The notes: generated by a model not told the origin, from the letters alone. Shown: positions 50,566 to 60,264, numbered from the stretch's first letter. The stretch: 64,000 nt of DNA from Marinobacter salinus (GCF_001854125.1 NZ_CP017715.1:2170001-2234000); one strand, 5' to 3'. Numbers and translations: made by a program.

Positions 50566-52740
50566 ATGGCACCTGAACTCACTGACCAACCTTTCAGTTA
50601 CGGGTTAACGGCACGTATTCTGGTGGTGGATGATGAACCGCGACTGCTTAATACACTCGCCTCCCTATTGAGGGACCGTGGCTACGAAGTAACGGAAGCC
50701 CATGGCGGCGAAAAGGCATGCGCTCTGGCGGATACGCAGCACTTCGATCTGGCTCTGCTGGACCTGCGCATGCCCGATGTGGATGGCTTTGATGTCATGG
50801 CCCACCTGACCAACGTCCAACCCGACTGCGGCGTTATTGTCGTCAGCGGGGAAAGCTCATTCAGCGCCGTCAGTCGTGCACTCCGCCGGGGAGCTCTGGA
50901 CTACATCCGAAAACCCTTTGATCCGGAAGAGCTGCTCGCCACCGTTGAGGGTGTTATCGGCAAACAGTCGTTGCTCAAAGCCCATGAAAACGTTCAGATG
51001 CGACTGGAGAAATCGGAAGCCCTGCACCGGTATATCGTGAACAGCTCCCCTGACATTGTCTTCATGCTTGATGACGACGGTCATTTCTGCTTCGTAAACA
51101 GCAAGGTGGAAAGCCTGCTGGGTTACCAGCCCTCCGAACTGTGCGGGCGGCACTTCCGCCATATTCTGGACGACCGGGATGTAACCCGGGGCAGTTACGC
51201 CCTGAAGGGCCCCAATATTACCGCGGACAACCCCAGAACTCTCGAAGTCCGCCTAAAAACCCGGGGCAGCCGGCGCGCAACACGACATTTCGAGATCACC
51301 GCATTCCCCGTCGACCCACAAACCTGGCCACACACTGGCGCAACCCAGGGTGGTGGGAGCGGCAAACTGGCGCGTTATTACGGCACAGCCAGGGATGTTA
51401 CCGAAAGAAAGGAAGCGGAAGCGTTCATCAACTTTCAGGCCTACCACGACCTGCTCACCAGGTTACCCAACCGGGCGCTGTTCAAAGACCGTCTGGAGCT
51501 TGCCATTACTCATGCCCGCCGTAGCGGCCAGAAACTGGCAGTAATGTTTCTCGACCTCGACCGTTTCAAGGTGATCAACGATACCCTCGGTCATGCCATG
51601 GGTGACCGCCTGCTGCAGGCGGTTACCCATCGGCTTGAAAAGTGTATCCGCAAAGGCGACACCCTGTCCCGGTTCGGCGGAGATGAGTTCACATTGCTAC
51701 TGCCCTCCATTCACAACCACGAGGATGCGAGGCAGATTGCCAAGAAGCTGATCAACTCACTACGGGCTCCGTTCCAGCTCGGAGACCATGAGGTCTTTGT
51801 GGGCGTCAGCATCGGCATTGCCATTCACCCGGAAGCCGGCGAGAACATGGATCAGCTGATCCAGAATGCCGACATCGCCATGTACCATGTCAAGGCCAAG
51901 GGCAAGGATGGTTACCGTTTCTATTCCGACAGCATGAACATCAATACGGCCAATCGCCTAAATCTCGAGCGAGACCTGCGTCTTGCCCTGGAACGGGATG
52001 AGTTGCGGGTGTTCTACCAACCCCAGGTCTGCTCGACCACCAATCGGGTTGTCGGCCTCGAAGCTCTGGTGCGCTGGCAACATCCGGAACGTGGACTGCT
52101 CTACCCACGGGACTTCCTGCCTCTGGCCGAAGAAACCAAATTGATCGGTCTGCTGAGTGAGCGGGTGCTGGATCAGGCGTGCCAGGATGTGGGGCGATGG
52201 ATCCGCTCCGGACACCCTGATCTCCGCCTGGCGGTGAACCTTTCACCGATTCAGGTCGAACATCCCCGCTTCGTGGAAACCCTGATGCAGAGAGTGGAAG
52301 CCCACAACTTCCCAGCCGGCAACCTGGAGATCGAGATTACGGAAAACGTAATCATGAACGATCTGGAGCAAATCAGCCAGAAGCTCAGGGAACTCGCTTC
52401 AAAGGGTGTGCGTATCGCGATCGACGATTTCGGCACTGGCTACTCCTCCCTGAATTACCTCCACAGACTGCCTATCCATACCCTGAAAGTTGACCAGTCC
52501 TTCGTAAAAGCTATCCGGAGTGGCGAGGACGGCGCCTGTATTGTTAATGCCATCGTTGCCATGGCCCATGGCCTGAAACTGGAGATTGTGGCTGAAGGCG
52601 TTGAAACCGATGAACAACTGGAGTACCTGCGAGGCCTTGGTTGCCACCAGGTGCAGGGCTTTTTCTACGGTCCGGCAAGGCCGGCAGCCGACATCTGCAA
52701 GTCGCTCGGGCAGACACCCGCCCGAGCAGCATCTTTCTGA
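50566..52740 (+). CDS. REC-PAS-GGDEF-EAL protein
   Basis: 724 residues: receiver 15-130 with Asp 66 in LALLDLRMPD, PAS about 150-285, GGDEF about 290-455 and EAL about 470-715. The cyclase site GGDEF is intact at 371-375 and preceded by the inhibitory I-site RKGD five residues upstream. EAL motifs EALVRW (E499), NLSPIQ, EITENV, IDDFGTGYS and AEGVE are also intact, so it is bifunctional on sequence. It should turn a kinase signal into c-di-GMP change. It follows the HDOD kinase gene by 21 bases. Confidence 0.93.
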   Translation: MAPELTDQPFSYGLTARILVVDDEPRLLNTLASLLRDRGYEVTEAHGGEKACALADTQHFDLALLDLRMPDVDGFDVMAHLTNVQPDCGVIVVSGESSFSAVSRALRRGALDYIRKPFDPEELLATVEGVIGKQSLLKAHENVQMRLEKSEALHRYIVNSSPDIVFMLDDDGHFCFVNSKVESLLGYQPSELCGRHFRHILDDRDVTRGSYALKGPNITADNPRTLEVRLKTRGSRRATRHFEITAFPVDPQTWPHTGATQGGGSGKLARYYGTARDVTERKEAEAFINFQAYHDLLTRLPNRALFKDRLELAITHARRSGQKLAVMFLDLDRFKVINDTLGHAMGDRLLQAVTHRLEKCIRKGDTLSRFGGDEFTLLLPSIHNHEDARQIAKKLINSLRAPFQLGDHEVFVGVSIGIAIHPEAGENMDQLIQNADIAMYHVKAKGKDGYRFYSDSMNINTANRLNLERDLRLALERDELRVFYQPQVCSTTNRVVGLEALVRWQHPERGLLYPRDFLPLAEETKLIGLLSERVLDQACQDVGRWIRSGHPDLRLAVNLSPIQVEHPRFVETLMQRVEAHNFPAGNLEIEITENVIMNDLEQISQKLRELASKGVRIAIDDFGTGYSSLNYLHRLPIHTLKVDQSFVKAIRSGEDGACIVNAIVAMAHGLKLEIVAEGVETDEQLEYLRGLGCHQVQGFFYGPARPAADICKSLGQTPARAASF
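52704..52727 (+). terminator. Probable terminator overlapping the 3' end of the GGDEF-EAL gene
   Basis: GCTCGGGC and GCCCGAGC pair across an 8-base loop, followed by ATCTTTCTGA. The stem lies inside the last codons, which is unusual; the T-run is weak. It ends the kinase operon before the 234-base gap. Confidence 0.5.
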
Positions 52741-52899
52741 AAACCGATTATTTATTGTCGGACACTCCTAGTTAAAACCTTGATCTGGTTTGCAAAGTGT
52801 TTCAGTGCGTTACTTTGTGTATCCGGAAATGCGTATTGCTGCACATAATTCCCCCACCCTGTTCTCTAAGCTCGAACTCATAAGGCGTTGATCACCCCA

Positions 52900-52917
52900 A
52901 CCGACAGACCGTCGGTC
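52900..52917. promoter_or_regulatory. Inverted repeat upstream of the methyltransferase gene
   Basis: ACCGAC-AGACC-GTCGGT is a perfect 6-5-6 dyad, and within it GACCG-T-CGGTC is a nested 5-1-5 palindrome. It is 58 bases before the methyltransferase start and looks like an operator for a dimeric (for instance TetR-type) repressor. No regulator gene is adjacent. Confidence 0.4.
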
Positions 52918-52974
52918 CAATAAAGACAAAAACGGTGACAACATTCCAGAGAACAAGAACAGGCATTAGTCATC

Positions 52975-53628
52975 ATGCGCGACAAGTACAAATACATCGG
53001 CCCCGCCTACGATTTTCTGAGCAACCTCTACAGCGGCAAAAACATTCACCGCTGCAAAACAGCGATGCTGGATGTTGAAACCGTAAAACCCGGTGATCGC
53101 ATCCTGTTTGCCGGCGTTGGCCATGGCCGAGACGCCATTCGTGCCGCAGAGCTCGGCGCCGACGTGACTGTGGTAGACCTGTCCGAAACCATGCTGCGCA
53201 AATTCGGTGAAGCCCAGGAGCAGGAGGCGCCGCAGTTGACAATCCGCCGCATCCACAGCGACATCATGAAGGTAGACGAGTTCGAGCACTACGACATGGT
53301 GGTCGCCAACTTCTTCCTGAACGTATTTGATGAGGACATGATGGTTCGGGTGCTCGAACACCTGATCCGCCTTGGCAAAACCGACGCCAAAGTTGTGGTG
53401 GGAGACTTCTGCTATCCCACGGGCAACGTGCTGGCTCGCATGTTCAAGAAGCTCTACTGGTATATGGCCGTGTTCACCTTCTGGCTGTTTGCCAACAACG
53501 CCTTCCATAAAATTTACAACTATCCCGAACACATGAAGCGCCTGGGCCTTGAGGTCACCGAAAAGAAGCATTTCAAACTTCTGAGTATGAATTGCTACTG
53601 GTCCATCTTGGGCCAGAAACGGGCGTAA
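52975..53628 (+). CDS. Class I SAM-dependent methyltransferase
   Basis: 217 residues. SAM motif I is ILFAGVGHGRDAIRAAELGA, with acidic residues of motif II in VVDLSETML. The C-terminal third holds a hydrophobic-aromatic segment FKKLYWYMAVFTFWLFANN, consistent with a lipid or membrane-interface substrate. The start MRDKYKYIGPAYDFLSNLYSG resembles quinone/lipid methyltransferases of the UbiE/PmtA type. The gene is followed by a DUF2156 gene 44 bases downstream, probably its operon partner. Substrate unknown. Confidence 0.9.
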   Translation: MRDKYKYIGPAYDFLSNLYSGKNIHRCKTAMLDVETVKPGDRILFAGVGHGRDAIRAAELGADVTVVDLSETMLRKFGEAQEQEAPQLTIRRIHSDIMKVDEFEHYDMVVANFFLNVFDEDMMVRVLEHLIRLGKTDAKVVVGDFCYPTGNVLARMFKKLYWYMAVFTFWLFANNAFHKIYNYPEHMKRLGLEVTEKKHFKLLSMNCYWSILGQKRA

Positions 53629-53672
53629 GCCGCCTCGCCACCGATTAAATAACAAGAACGGGGAGCAGACAG

Positions 53673-54680
53673 ATGTCGGATCGGATTCTTGCACTGGGCG
53701 AACTGCGCGATTTCGGAGGCAGCGCGTTCACTTTCCCGGAACGCGTTGGTTATCTGAAAATGTACGGGACGCATTCCCAGTCTTTTTCAACGCTTCAGCC
53801 TGGCATGCAGTATTTCGATGTACCTGGCATCGGTTACGTGGCTTACATGCGAAAATGGGGTGGAACGTTCGTGCTCTCCGACCCGGTCTGCGCTCCGGAA
53901 AACCTCAAGGTTATTCTTGAGCACTTCCACAAACGCTTCCCAAACGCTAGCTACATTCAGGTTTCCAAGCCGGTTGTGAATTTCCTCAACCTGCGATTCG
54001 GGCTATATGGCACCCAGTTCGGCAGCGAGTCCCGGATTGATCTGAGTTCCTGGTCCCTCAGCGGCAAAAAAAAGCAGATTCTTCGTACCGCCCTGAATCA
54101 GGCCGAAAAGAACAACATTACCGTGAAAGAGCGGTTCAGCGATGACCACACGCGGGAAATCTCGGAAGCCTGGATCAGGACCCGCAAATGCAAGAGTAAC
54201 GAGATTCGCTTTCTGATTCGCCCGATGGAGATGGAGTATCGTGAAAACGAACGCCATTTCTATGCGTATCAGGATGGCAAGGCAGTAGGTTTCATCTATT
54301 TCGATCCGATCTACCGCAACAATGAGATCATCAGTTACGTACCGAACATATCGCGGGCCAACGCCGATTTCCGGCAGGGCATTTTCTATACACTGATGGC
54401 CCACGCCATGGATGTCTTCAAAGCCGAAGGTGTGCCGTACCTGGACCTTGGCCTGATCCCGCTATCCCTGGATCCGGCCACGGAGCATCAGGAGAGCGGT
54501 CTGCTGAAGCGGCTCTTACACGGTCTCTACGAGAAAGGGAATTTCCTTTACAACTTCAAGGGACTCGAATTTACAAAATCCCGCTTCCGGGGTGAAAATT
54601 TCAAAACCTATTGCTGTCACAAACGTGCGATTCCGGCACTGGAGTTTCTGGCGATGTTCAAACTGACCCGGTTGCTGTAG
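53673..54680 (+). CDS. DUF2156 (MprF C-terminal-like GNAT) protein
   Basis: 335 residues of the DUF2156 type, two tandem GNAT-like folds as in the catalytic part of MprF. The MprF domain moves an aminoacyl group from tRNA to phosphatidylglycerol; here the membrane flippase part is missing, so this is a soluble enzyme. The core DLSSWSLSGKKKQILRTAL and FIYFDPIYRNNEIISYVPN segments resemble those of acyltransferase-like DUF2156 proteins. Pairing with a methyltransferase hints at an amino-lipid. Its last 23 bases overlap the convergent murI. Confidence 0.85.
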   Translation: MSDRILALGELRDFGGSAFTFPERVGYLKMYGTHSQSFSTLQPGMQYFDVPGIGYVAYMRKWGGTFVLSDPVCAPENLKVILEHFHKRFPNASYIQVSKPVVNFLNLRFGLYGTQFGSESRIDLSSWSLSGKKKQILRTALNQAEKNNITVKERFSDDHTREISEAWIRTRKCKSNEIRFLIRPMEMEYRENERHFYAYQDGKAVGFIYFDPIYRNNEIISYVPNISRANADFRQGIFYTLMAHAMDVFKAEGVPYLDLGLIPLSLDPATEHQESGLLKRLLHGLYEKGNFLYNFKGLEFTKSRFRGENFKTYCCHKRAIPALEFLAMFKLTRLL

Positions 54681-55518
54681 CACTCTCGGCCCCGCCGGGC
54701 CAATACCCGAAGACCTCGTGCGGAGTCAGGCCGAGACTGGCCATATAGCTGGCCAGCCCTTGCGGAACCGGGCCGGAAAACAGTGCAGCCCTAACCGGCT
54801 CGCACGGCTTAACGTTTCCCATATCGGTCCGTGGCCTTTCCCCTTGCCCGTCCAGGAGGTAGCCCACCCGCCTGGCAATCGCATCCCCGGAATCTACCCA
54901 GAATTCCACCTCCGGCAGCGTTGCCCTCAATGCTTCCAGCAGCAACGGGTAATGGGTACAACCAAGCACCACGGTATCGACGCCGGCCTTGCGAAACCCC
55001 GACACAGCCTCGGCCAGGGCGTCCCGGGGCACATCCATTCCACCAACCGAATTCTCTACCCAGCGCACAAGGTCCGGGTGGCCAATACGCTCCACATAAC
55101 AATCACCGGCGAACTCATTAACCAGATTATCCAGATAGGGCCGTCGAATCGTGGCCGGTGTCGCCAAAAGGCCTATACGGCGATTGCGTGTCTTCTCCGC
55201 TGCCGGCTTAACGGCAGGAACAACACCCACCACGGGCACCGTTGTCATGGCGCGCAGGTGGGGCAGAACAACGGTACTGGCGGTGTTGCAGGCTACTACG
55301 ATGACGTCACAGGGTAACTGCGCAAGCGCCTCAGCAATGAGACTGCAGCAACGTTCAACAACCACGGATTCCGGCTGGTCGCCATAAGGGAAGCCGGCAT
55401 TATCGGCCAGGTAAACCAGCTCCGCTGCCGGCAACTGTTGATGGATGCAGCCAGCCACACTCAAACCGCCAACGCCGGAATCGAAGACCAGAACTCTTGA
55501 AGGAGCTGTACCCGTCAA
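54658..55518 (-). CDS. murI: Glutamate racemase
   Basis: 286 residues. The two catalytic cysteines are in VVACNTASTVV and LGCTHYPLLLEAL, and the N-terminal VFDSGVGGLSVAG is diagnostic. The enzyme makes D-glutamate for peptidoglycan by proton exchange between the cysteines. The start overlaps the nudC stop by four bases (ATGA). Convergent with the DUF2156 gene. Confidence 0.95.
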   Translation of the reverse strand: MTGTAPSRVLVFDSGVGGLSVAGCIHQQLPAAELVYLADNAGFPYGDQPESVVVERCCSLIAEALAQLPCDVIVVACNTASTVVLPHLRAMTTVPVVGVVPAVKPAAEKTRNRRIGLLATPATIRRPYLDNLVNEFAGDCYVERIGHPDLVRWVENSVGGMDVPRDALAEAVSGFRKAGVDTVVLGCTHYPLLLEALRATLPEVEFWVDSGDAIARRVGYLLDGQGERPRTDMGNVKPCEPVRAALFSGPVPQGLASYMASLGLTPHEVFGYWPGGAESATATGSV

Positions 55519-56342
55519 AGAGGGATTCCCCCCTGGGATATTTCTTTTTCCATCGCCCGGATGAGCCGTCCTGCTATCGTCGTCTGCGGCGGCACCGGGG
55601 GAGTATCGCCCGGCAGGAACCAGCCGGCGTCAGACAGCTCATCTTCCTGCAGAACCAGTTCACCGCCAGCATAGTCCGCGAAAAAGCCCACCATTAGCTG
55701 ATGGGGAAATGGCCAGGGTTGCGAAGCGTGATAGCGAACATTGGTAACATCCAGCCCGGTCTCTTCCTTTACTTCCCTGGCAACCGCCCCTTCAAGACTC
55801 TCGCCCGGCTCAACAAATCCTGCAATAAGGCTGTAGAAGTGATGCTTTACCCGTGACGACCTGGCGAGTAAGAGATGATCTCCCTTGCGAATCACAACAA
55901 TCACGCAGGGGGCCAGCCTCGGGTACCAGGGGATGCCGCAGGGTTCACACCATTTGGCGCGTTCTCCCGAGTGCACCGAGGTCTCCTGCCCACAACGGCC
56001 ACAGAACCGGTGATCACGCCACCATTGCCAGACCTGGAACCCGGTACTGAGCAGTTCCGCGGGGGCGCCCTCTCTCATTAGCAGCGCGTCCCGAAGGGCA
56101 ACGGACTCCAGTTCCGGCACTTCCGCTTCAGCGAACTCGGTCACGAAAACCGGAGTGTCACCTATCGACCCGAGGGCTACAGCGTCGCTGTTCGTTGCCG
56201 GCATCCCGGTGGCTCCCCACGGAATCAGCCAGCTATCGGTCGGCTTGAGGATGCTCGAGCCGGAGATAGCCAGTACAAGGTCTCCATCGCGGGGCGTTCC
56301 GTGAGACCAACCCGGGGTCCAGTCTTCATTTGACATCGCCAT
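55515..56342 (-). CDS. nudC: NAD-capped RNA hydrolase / NADH pyrophosphatase
   Basis: 275 residues from ATG 56342 (an ATG at 56336 is possible; the frame is open to 56390). A zinc ribbon CGRCGQ...CEPCG is followed by a complete Nudix box GFVEPGESLEGAVAREVKEE and then the NADH motif ASQPWPFPHQLM (SQPWPFP). NudC cleaves NAD(H) and removes NAD caps from RNA. Coupled to murI by overlap. Confidence 0.95.
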   Translation of the reverse strand: MAMSNEDWTPGWSHGTPRDGDLVLAISGSSILKPTDSWLIPWGATGMPATNSDAVALGSIGDTPVFVTEFAEAEVPELESVALRDALLMREGAPAELLSTGFQVWQWWRDHRFCGRCGQETSVHSGERAKWCEPCGIPWYPRLAPCVIVVIRKGDHLLLARSSRVKHHFYSLIAGFVEPGESLEGAVAREVKEETGLDVTNVRYHASQPWPFPHQLMVGFFADYAGGELVLQEDELSDAGWFLPGDTPPVPPQTTIAGRLIRAMEKEISQGGIPL

Positions 56343-56484
56343 CGTGTGTTCATGCCTGAGTGAATAGTGAGCCAGATAGAAATGTATCACAAAGCGCTCC
56401 CGGCCAAGAATGAATGCCGACTTTCCGCCCCGTACTCAACCAAGTAAACTTGGCTCCTGTTTTTAGTTACCGGAGCTCCACTTT

Positions 56485-58953
56485 ATGCGAATTTACCAGG
56501 GCATTCGCAGCCTGATCCTGACACTTTTCCGCAAGATACTGTTCCTGTGGGTCCGGACAGACGTTAGCGGCAACACCCTCGAAGCCCTGGGACTGGATCC
56601 GGACAAACCCGTTTGCTACGTACTTCAGTACAGCTCCCTGTCCAGTCGCCTGGTGCTGGAGCAGGAAGTCATTCGTGCCGGGCTGCCAGGCGCCGCGGAC
56701 TCCCTACCGGTAAAAAACGGGCCTGCGCATTCGTTCTTTTTTCTTTATCGCCGAATTGGTGGCCTGTTTCGCCGGCGCCAGACGCCAGTGCCTACCAGCG
56801 AATTCCAGGCGCTGACCCGCTATGGCCTTGAGCACCCGGATCAGGATGTACAGATTGTTCCGGTTTCCCTGTTCTGGGGCCGTTCTCCGGACAAGGAAAA
56901 GTCTCTCGTGAAACTGCTGCTATCCGACACCTGGACGGTCGCTGGTCGCCTGCAGAAGTTTTTGATCATCATGGTGCATGGGCGTAACACCTACGTGCAG
57001 TTCAACCAGCCGCTCTCACTGAAGCAGGTCATTGACGAGTACCGCCATTCCGAGGAGCGCGCAAACCGTAAACTGGCGCGCATCCTCCGAACCCACTTCC
57101 GCCGTGTTCGTCAGGCGGTGCTCGGGCCGGACCTTTCCCATCGCCGCACTCTGGTCGGCGGTTTGGTACGCACGCAGGCGGTGAAGGAAGCCATTCGCGA
57201 AACTGCGGCAAAGGATGAAATACCACCAGAGAAGGTTCGCGCAAAAGCCTGGAAATACGCGGATGAAATCGCCGCCAGCATGTCTGTTGTGACCATCCGC
57301 TTTCTCGAGGTGGTGTTGTCCTGGCTTTGGAACCGGATCTACAACGGCATTGCTATTAACAACATCAAGGTCGTGAAGGAAGTGGCCCAGGACAATGCCG
57401 TAGTGTATGTGCCCTGCCACCGATCACACATTGATTATCTGCTGCTGTCTTACGTGCTCTACAAGAACGGCCTGATGCCGCCGCATATTGCTGCCGGAAT
57501 CAACCTGAACATGCCGATTGTGGGGCCGATCCTGCGCCGTGGCGGCGCCTTTTTCATGCGTCGTAGTTTCAAGGATAACCCTCTGTACGCCACGGTGTTC
57601 AACGAGTATATGCACGTAATGTTCTCCCGTGGCTACTCCGTCGAGTACTTCGTGGAAGGCGGCCGGAGCCGGACCGGCCGTATGCTCCAGCCTCGCCCCG
57701 GCATGCTGTCCATGACCGTGCGCAGTTTTCTCAGGGACCACCGCAAGCCCATAGTGTTTGTCCCCGTGTACATCGGTTATGAGAAGGTGATGGAAGGCCG
57801 CTCCTACCTGGGTGAACTGCGGGGCAAGAAGAAGCAGAAGGAAAGCGTTTTCACCCTTGCCAAGACTGTCCGCAAGCTGAGCAACTCCTTTGGGCGGGTC
57901 GCCGTAAATTTCGGTGATGCGATTCCGCTGGCGGACGTACTTGATCAGGTTCATGACAGCTGGCGCCAGGAAGCCTATGACTCTGAGTATCGGCCAGCCT
58001 GGCTTAGCAAGGCTGTGAACGAGCTGGCCCTTCAGGTAGCCTCCAACATTAATGCCTCTGTCGCGGTCAACCCCATTGGCATGACGGCAACGGTCCTGTT
58101 GGGCACCGACCGCCTGGCCATGGACGAAGGCCAGTTGATACGCCTGATGGACCAGTACGCCGGTCTGCTCAAAGCCTTCCCCTATGCGGATACGGTTACC
58201 CTGCCCGAAGGCACTGGCAAAGACTGGGTTGCCTACTGCGAAAAAATGGGGCTGGTTGAGCGCCAGCCCCAGAAACTGGGCGACATCATTGCCCTGGAAG
58301 GCAGCAATGCGATCCTGATGACGTATTACCGTAACAATATCCAGCACCTTTTCGCGCTCCCGTCACTGATCGCCAGCCTGTTTGAAAACAAGGACTCCCT
58401 GCGCCGCGAAAAGATCGTTTTCCTGGCTGGTGTGGCCTACCCGTATCTTCAGTCAGAGTTGTTCATTCGATATCGCACAGATGAAGCCGAGTCCGTCATT
58501 AATCAATGGATTGATGTTCTGATCGGACAGGGGCTGCTGATAACCCTGGACGATGAGCGGATCGGTCGACCCGAGGAAGGCACGGAGGAAATGCTTCGGT
58601 TGCGGGTGTTGTCCAGATTCATAATCCAGACCCTTGAGCGCTATCATATTGCCCTGGGCATCCTGCGCAAATACGGATCCGGAAAAATCAGCGCAGCGGA
58701 GCTGGAGGAGCAGAGCACCTTGCTTGCCGAGCGCATGTCGATTCTGTTTGGCCTGAACGCTCCGGAATTTTTCGACAAGAGCCTGTTCCGCAACTTCATC
58801 GCCAACATGCAAAAGAATGGTGTTATTACCACCGATGACAATGGACTGATTCGCTATGGTGAAGGGCTGGATGACGTCGCCGAAGACGCCCGCCTTGTCC
58901 TCAGTGTCGAGAAACGTCAGGCCATTCAGCAAGTCACCATGATGGGAGCCTGA
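56485..58953 (+). CDS. plsB: Glycerol-3-phosphate 1-O-acyltransferase
   Basis: 822 residues, normal length for PlsB. The acyltransferase motif I is PCHRSHIDYLLLS with H312 and D317 (H-x4-D), motif III is FVEGGRSRTGRMLQPRPG, and motif IV lies in KPIVFVPVYIGYEKVMEG. It acylates sn-glycerol-3-phosphate with acyl-CoA or acyl-ACP, the first step of phospholipid synthesis, at the inner membrane. CCGGAGCTCC precedes the ATG. Convergent with rsmJ with four bases between. Confidence 0.97.
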   Translation: MRIYQGIRSLILTLFRKILFLWVRTDVSGNTLEALGLDPDKPVCYVLQYSSLSSRLVLEQEVIRAGLPGAADSLPVKNGPAHSFFFLYRRIGGLFRRRQTPVPTSEFQALTRYGLEHPDQDVQIVPVSLFWGRSPDKEKSLVKLLLSDTWTVAGRLQKFLIIMVHGRNTYVQFNQPLSLKQVIDEYRHSEERANRKLARILRTHFRRVRQAVLGPDLSHRRTLVGGLVRTQAVKEAIRETAAKDEIPPEKVRAKAWKYADEIAASMSVVTIRFLEVVLSWLWNRIYNGIAINNIKVVKEVAQDNAVVYVPCHRSHIDYLLLSYVLYKNGLMPPHIAAGINLNMPIVGPILRRGGAFFMRRSFKDNPLYATVFNEYMHVMFSRGYSVEYFVEGGRSRTGRMLQPRPGMLSMTVRSFLRDHRKPIVFVPVYIGYEKVMEGRSYLGELRGKKKQKESVFTLAKTVRKLSNSFGRVAVNFGDAIPLADVLDQVHDSWRQEAYDSEYRPAWLSKAVNELALQVASNINASVAVNPIGMTATVLLGTDRLAMDEGQLIRLMDQYAGLLKAFPYADTVTLPEGTGKDWVAYCEKMGLVERQPQKLGDIIALEGSNAILMTYYRNNIQHLFALPSLIASLFENKDSLRREKIVFLAGVAYPYLQSELFIRYRTDEAESVINQWIDVLIGQGLLITLDDERIGRPEEGTEEMLRLRVLSRFIIQTLERYHIALGILRKYGSGKISAAELEEQSTLLAERMSILFGLNAPEFFDKSLFRNFIANMQKNGVITTDDNGLIRYGEGLDDVAEDARLVLSVEKRQAIQQVTMMGA

Positions 58954-58957
58954 CCCG

Positions 58958-59782
58958 TTAACGGGCAGGCAGCGCCTTGATGGAATAGATGTCGTAGCGA
59001 CTGCTTTTACCCTCAACACGGGTAGCGGGTTCCGGCCCGGGAATGGCCGGGGCCTTGCGGGACCGTTTAACCACTACCCGATAAGTGGCGCAGGTTAACG
59101 CCACTTCAAGCAATTTCCCGGCATCGTCATCGTCGCCGACGACCGCCCGGAATATCTGCATTTCCTTTTTGACCAGAGCCGACTTTTCCCGGTGCGGGAA
59201 CATTGGGTCGAGATACACAACATCAGCGGCATCCCGGCCGGCGCCCTCAAGCCACTCGATACTGCCGCCTTGTCTCAGCGTCATGCGCTCGATAATGGGC
59301 GCGCAGTCAACATTCAGTGAAGCTCGTGCCAGCCCGTCAGCCAGCAGCGCATGAATCACAGGATTTCGCTCGAACAGGGTAACCCGACAACCCAGGCTGG
59401 CCAGAATGAACGCGTCCTGACCAAGGCCTGCGGTGGCGTCCAGAACGTGCAGGCCGGCGCGAGTCTTATGCAATCCGACGGCCCGCGCAACCAACTGCCC
59501 GGCACCACCGCCATGCTCTCGACGATAGCCCATTTTGCCAGTCACAAATTCCGCCCGTACGGGCCCCGGCGCGCCCTTACCCGTCAACTGAAGTCCCAGA
59601 CCGTTCTCATCCAGGAACAGCAGGATACCGACATCACGGACATCCCTGGGGCGGACAACACCGACGTTGCTGAGGTTCAGCTCTTCACACAGGAGGGCAG
59701 CCTGGGTCGCGTCCCCCAGGGGACTACGCCCGACCGCAAGCTTTTGATGCAGGTTGTCTGAATCAGGAGAAGGATAGGGCAT
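58958..59782 (-). CDS. rsmJ: 16S rRNA (guanine1516-N2)-methyltransferase
   Basis: 274 residues. The RsmJ signature DPMFPHREKSALVKKEM is present, with the SAM site in LHVLDATAGLGQDAFILASLG. It methylates G1516 of 16S rRNA. The start ATG at 59782 shares one base with the stop of the upstream unknown gene, so it is coupled to it. Confidence 0.95.
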   Translation of the reverse strand: MPYPSPDSDNLHQKLAVGRSPLGDATQAALLCEELNLSNVGVVRPRDVRDVGILLFLDENGLGLQLTGKGAPGPVRAEFVTGKMGYRREHGGGAGQLVARAVGLHKTRAGLHVLDATAGLGQDAFILASLGCRVTLFERNPVIHALLADGLARASLNVDCAPIIERMTLRQGGSIEWLEGAGRDAADVVYLDPMFPHREKSALVKKEMQIFRAVVGDDDDAGKLLEVALTCATYRVVVKRSRKAPAIPGPEPATRVEGKSSRYDIYSIKALPAR

Positions 59783-60144
59783 CAGACCAGAATATCGATG
59801 CCCGCAAGCGAAGCCTCACCAGAAGACTCCTGCCCTGCTGCGGCGACAACTGCAAACGTGGACAGAGCCCGCGCAGTTGGCAACGGCACCTCATCGGCCC
59901 GGAAACGCTCAAGGCGGACATCTTCCGACGCTCGCCGGGCCTCAACGCGGCGCTCAAGACTCTCTCTGGTGTTCTGCTCTGTAGCTGGCGCCTGGAGGCC
60001 GGTCGCCAGATCACGGCGGACCGTGTCTGTGCTTTTTTCGGGTGCCGACGCTGGCGCGCGCACCGCATCGCTCCGCTCCCGGACCGGGCTGTTATTGCCC
60101 GTCTGGAGACCATAATTATTACCTGAAGTGATACCGCCAATCAT
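59782..60144 (-). CDS. Hypothetical protein between tsaB and rsmJ
   Basis: 120 residues. No family recognised. The N-terminal quarter is glycine/asparagine-rich (MIGGITSGNNYGLQTGNN), the middle is charged and likely disordered or helical (RRVEARRASEDVRLERFR), and the end contains a modest hydrophobic stretch ALSTFAVVAAAGQ. It shares one base with rsmJ and lies 120 bases after tsaB, in one minus-strand run. A FlgM-like or other short linear-motif protein cannot be ruled out. Confidence 0.6.
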   Translation of the reverse strand: MIGGITSGNNYGLQTGNNSPVRERSDAVRAPASAPEKSTDTVRRDLATGLQAPATEQNTRESLERRVEARRASEDVRLERFRADEVPLPTARALSTFAVVAAAGQESSGEASLAGIDILV

Positions 60145-60264
60145 GAACAGATACCGCTGGCTCGCTGACAGAAGAATACGAAAGGAAAGTATGTAAGAAT
60201 CCGGCCGGGAAGAAAAGCCTGCTGATCAGTTTTTGTCCGCCCGCACTTCGGGGGACAACTCGGG

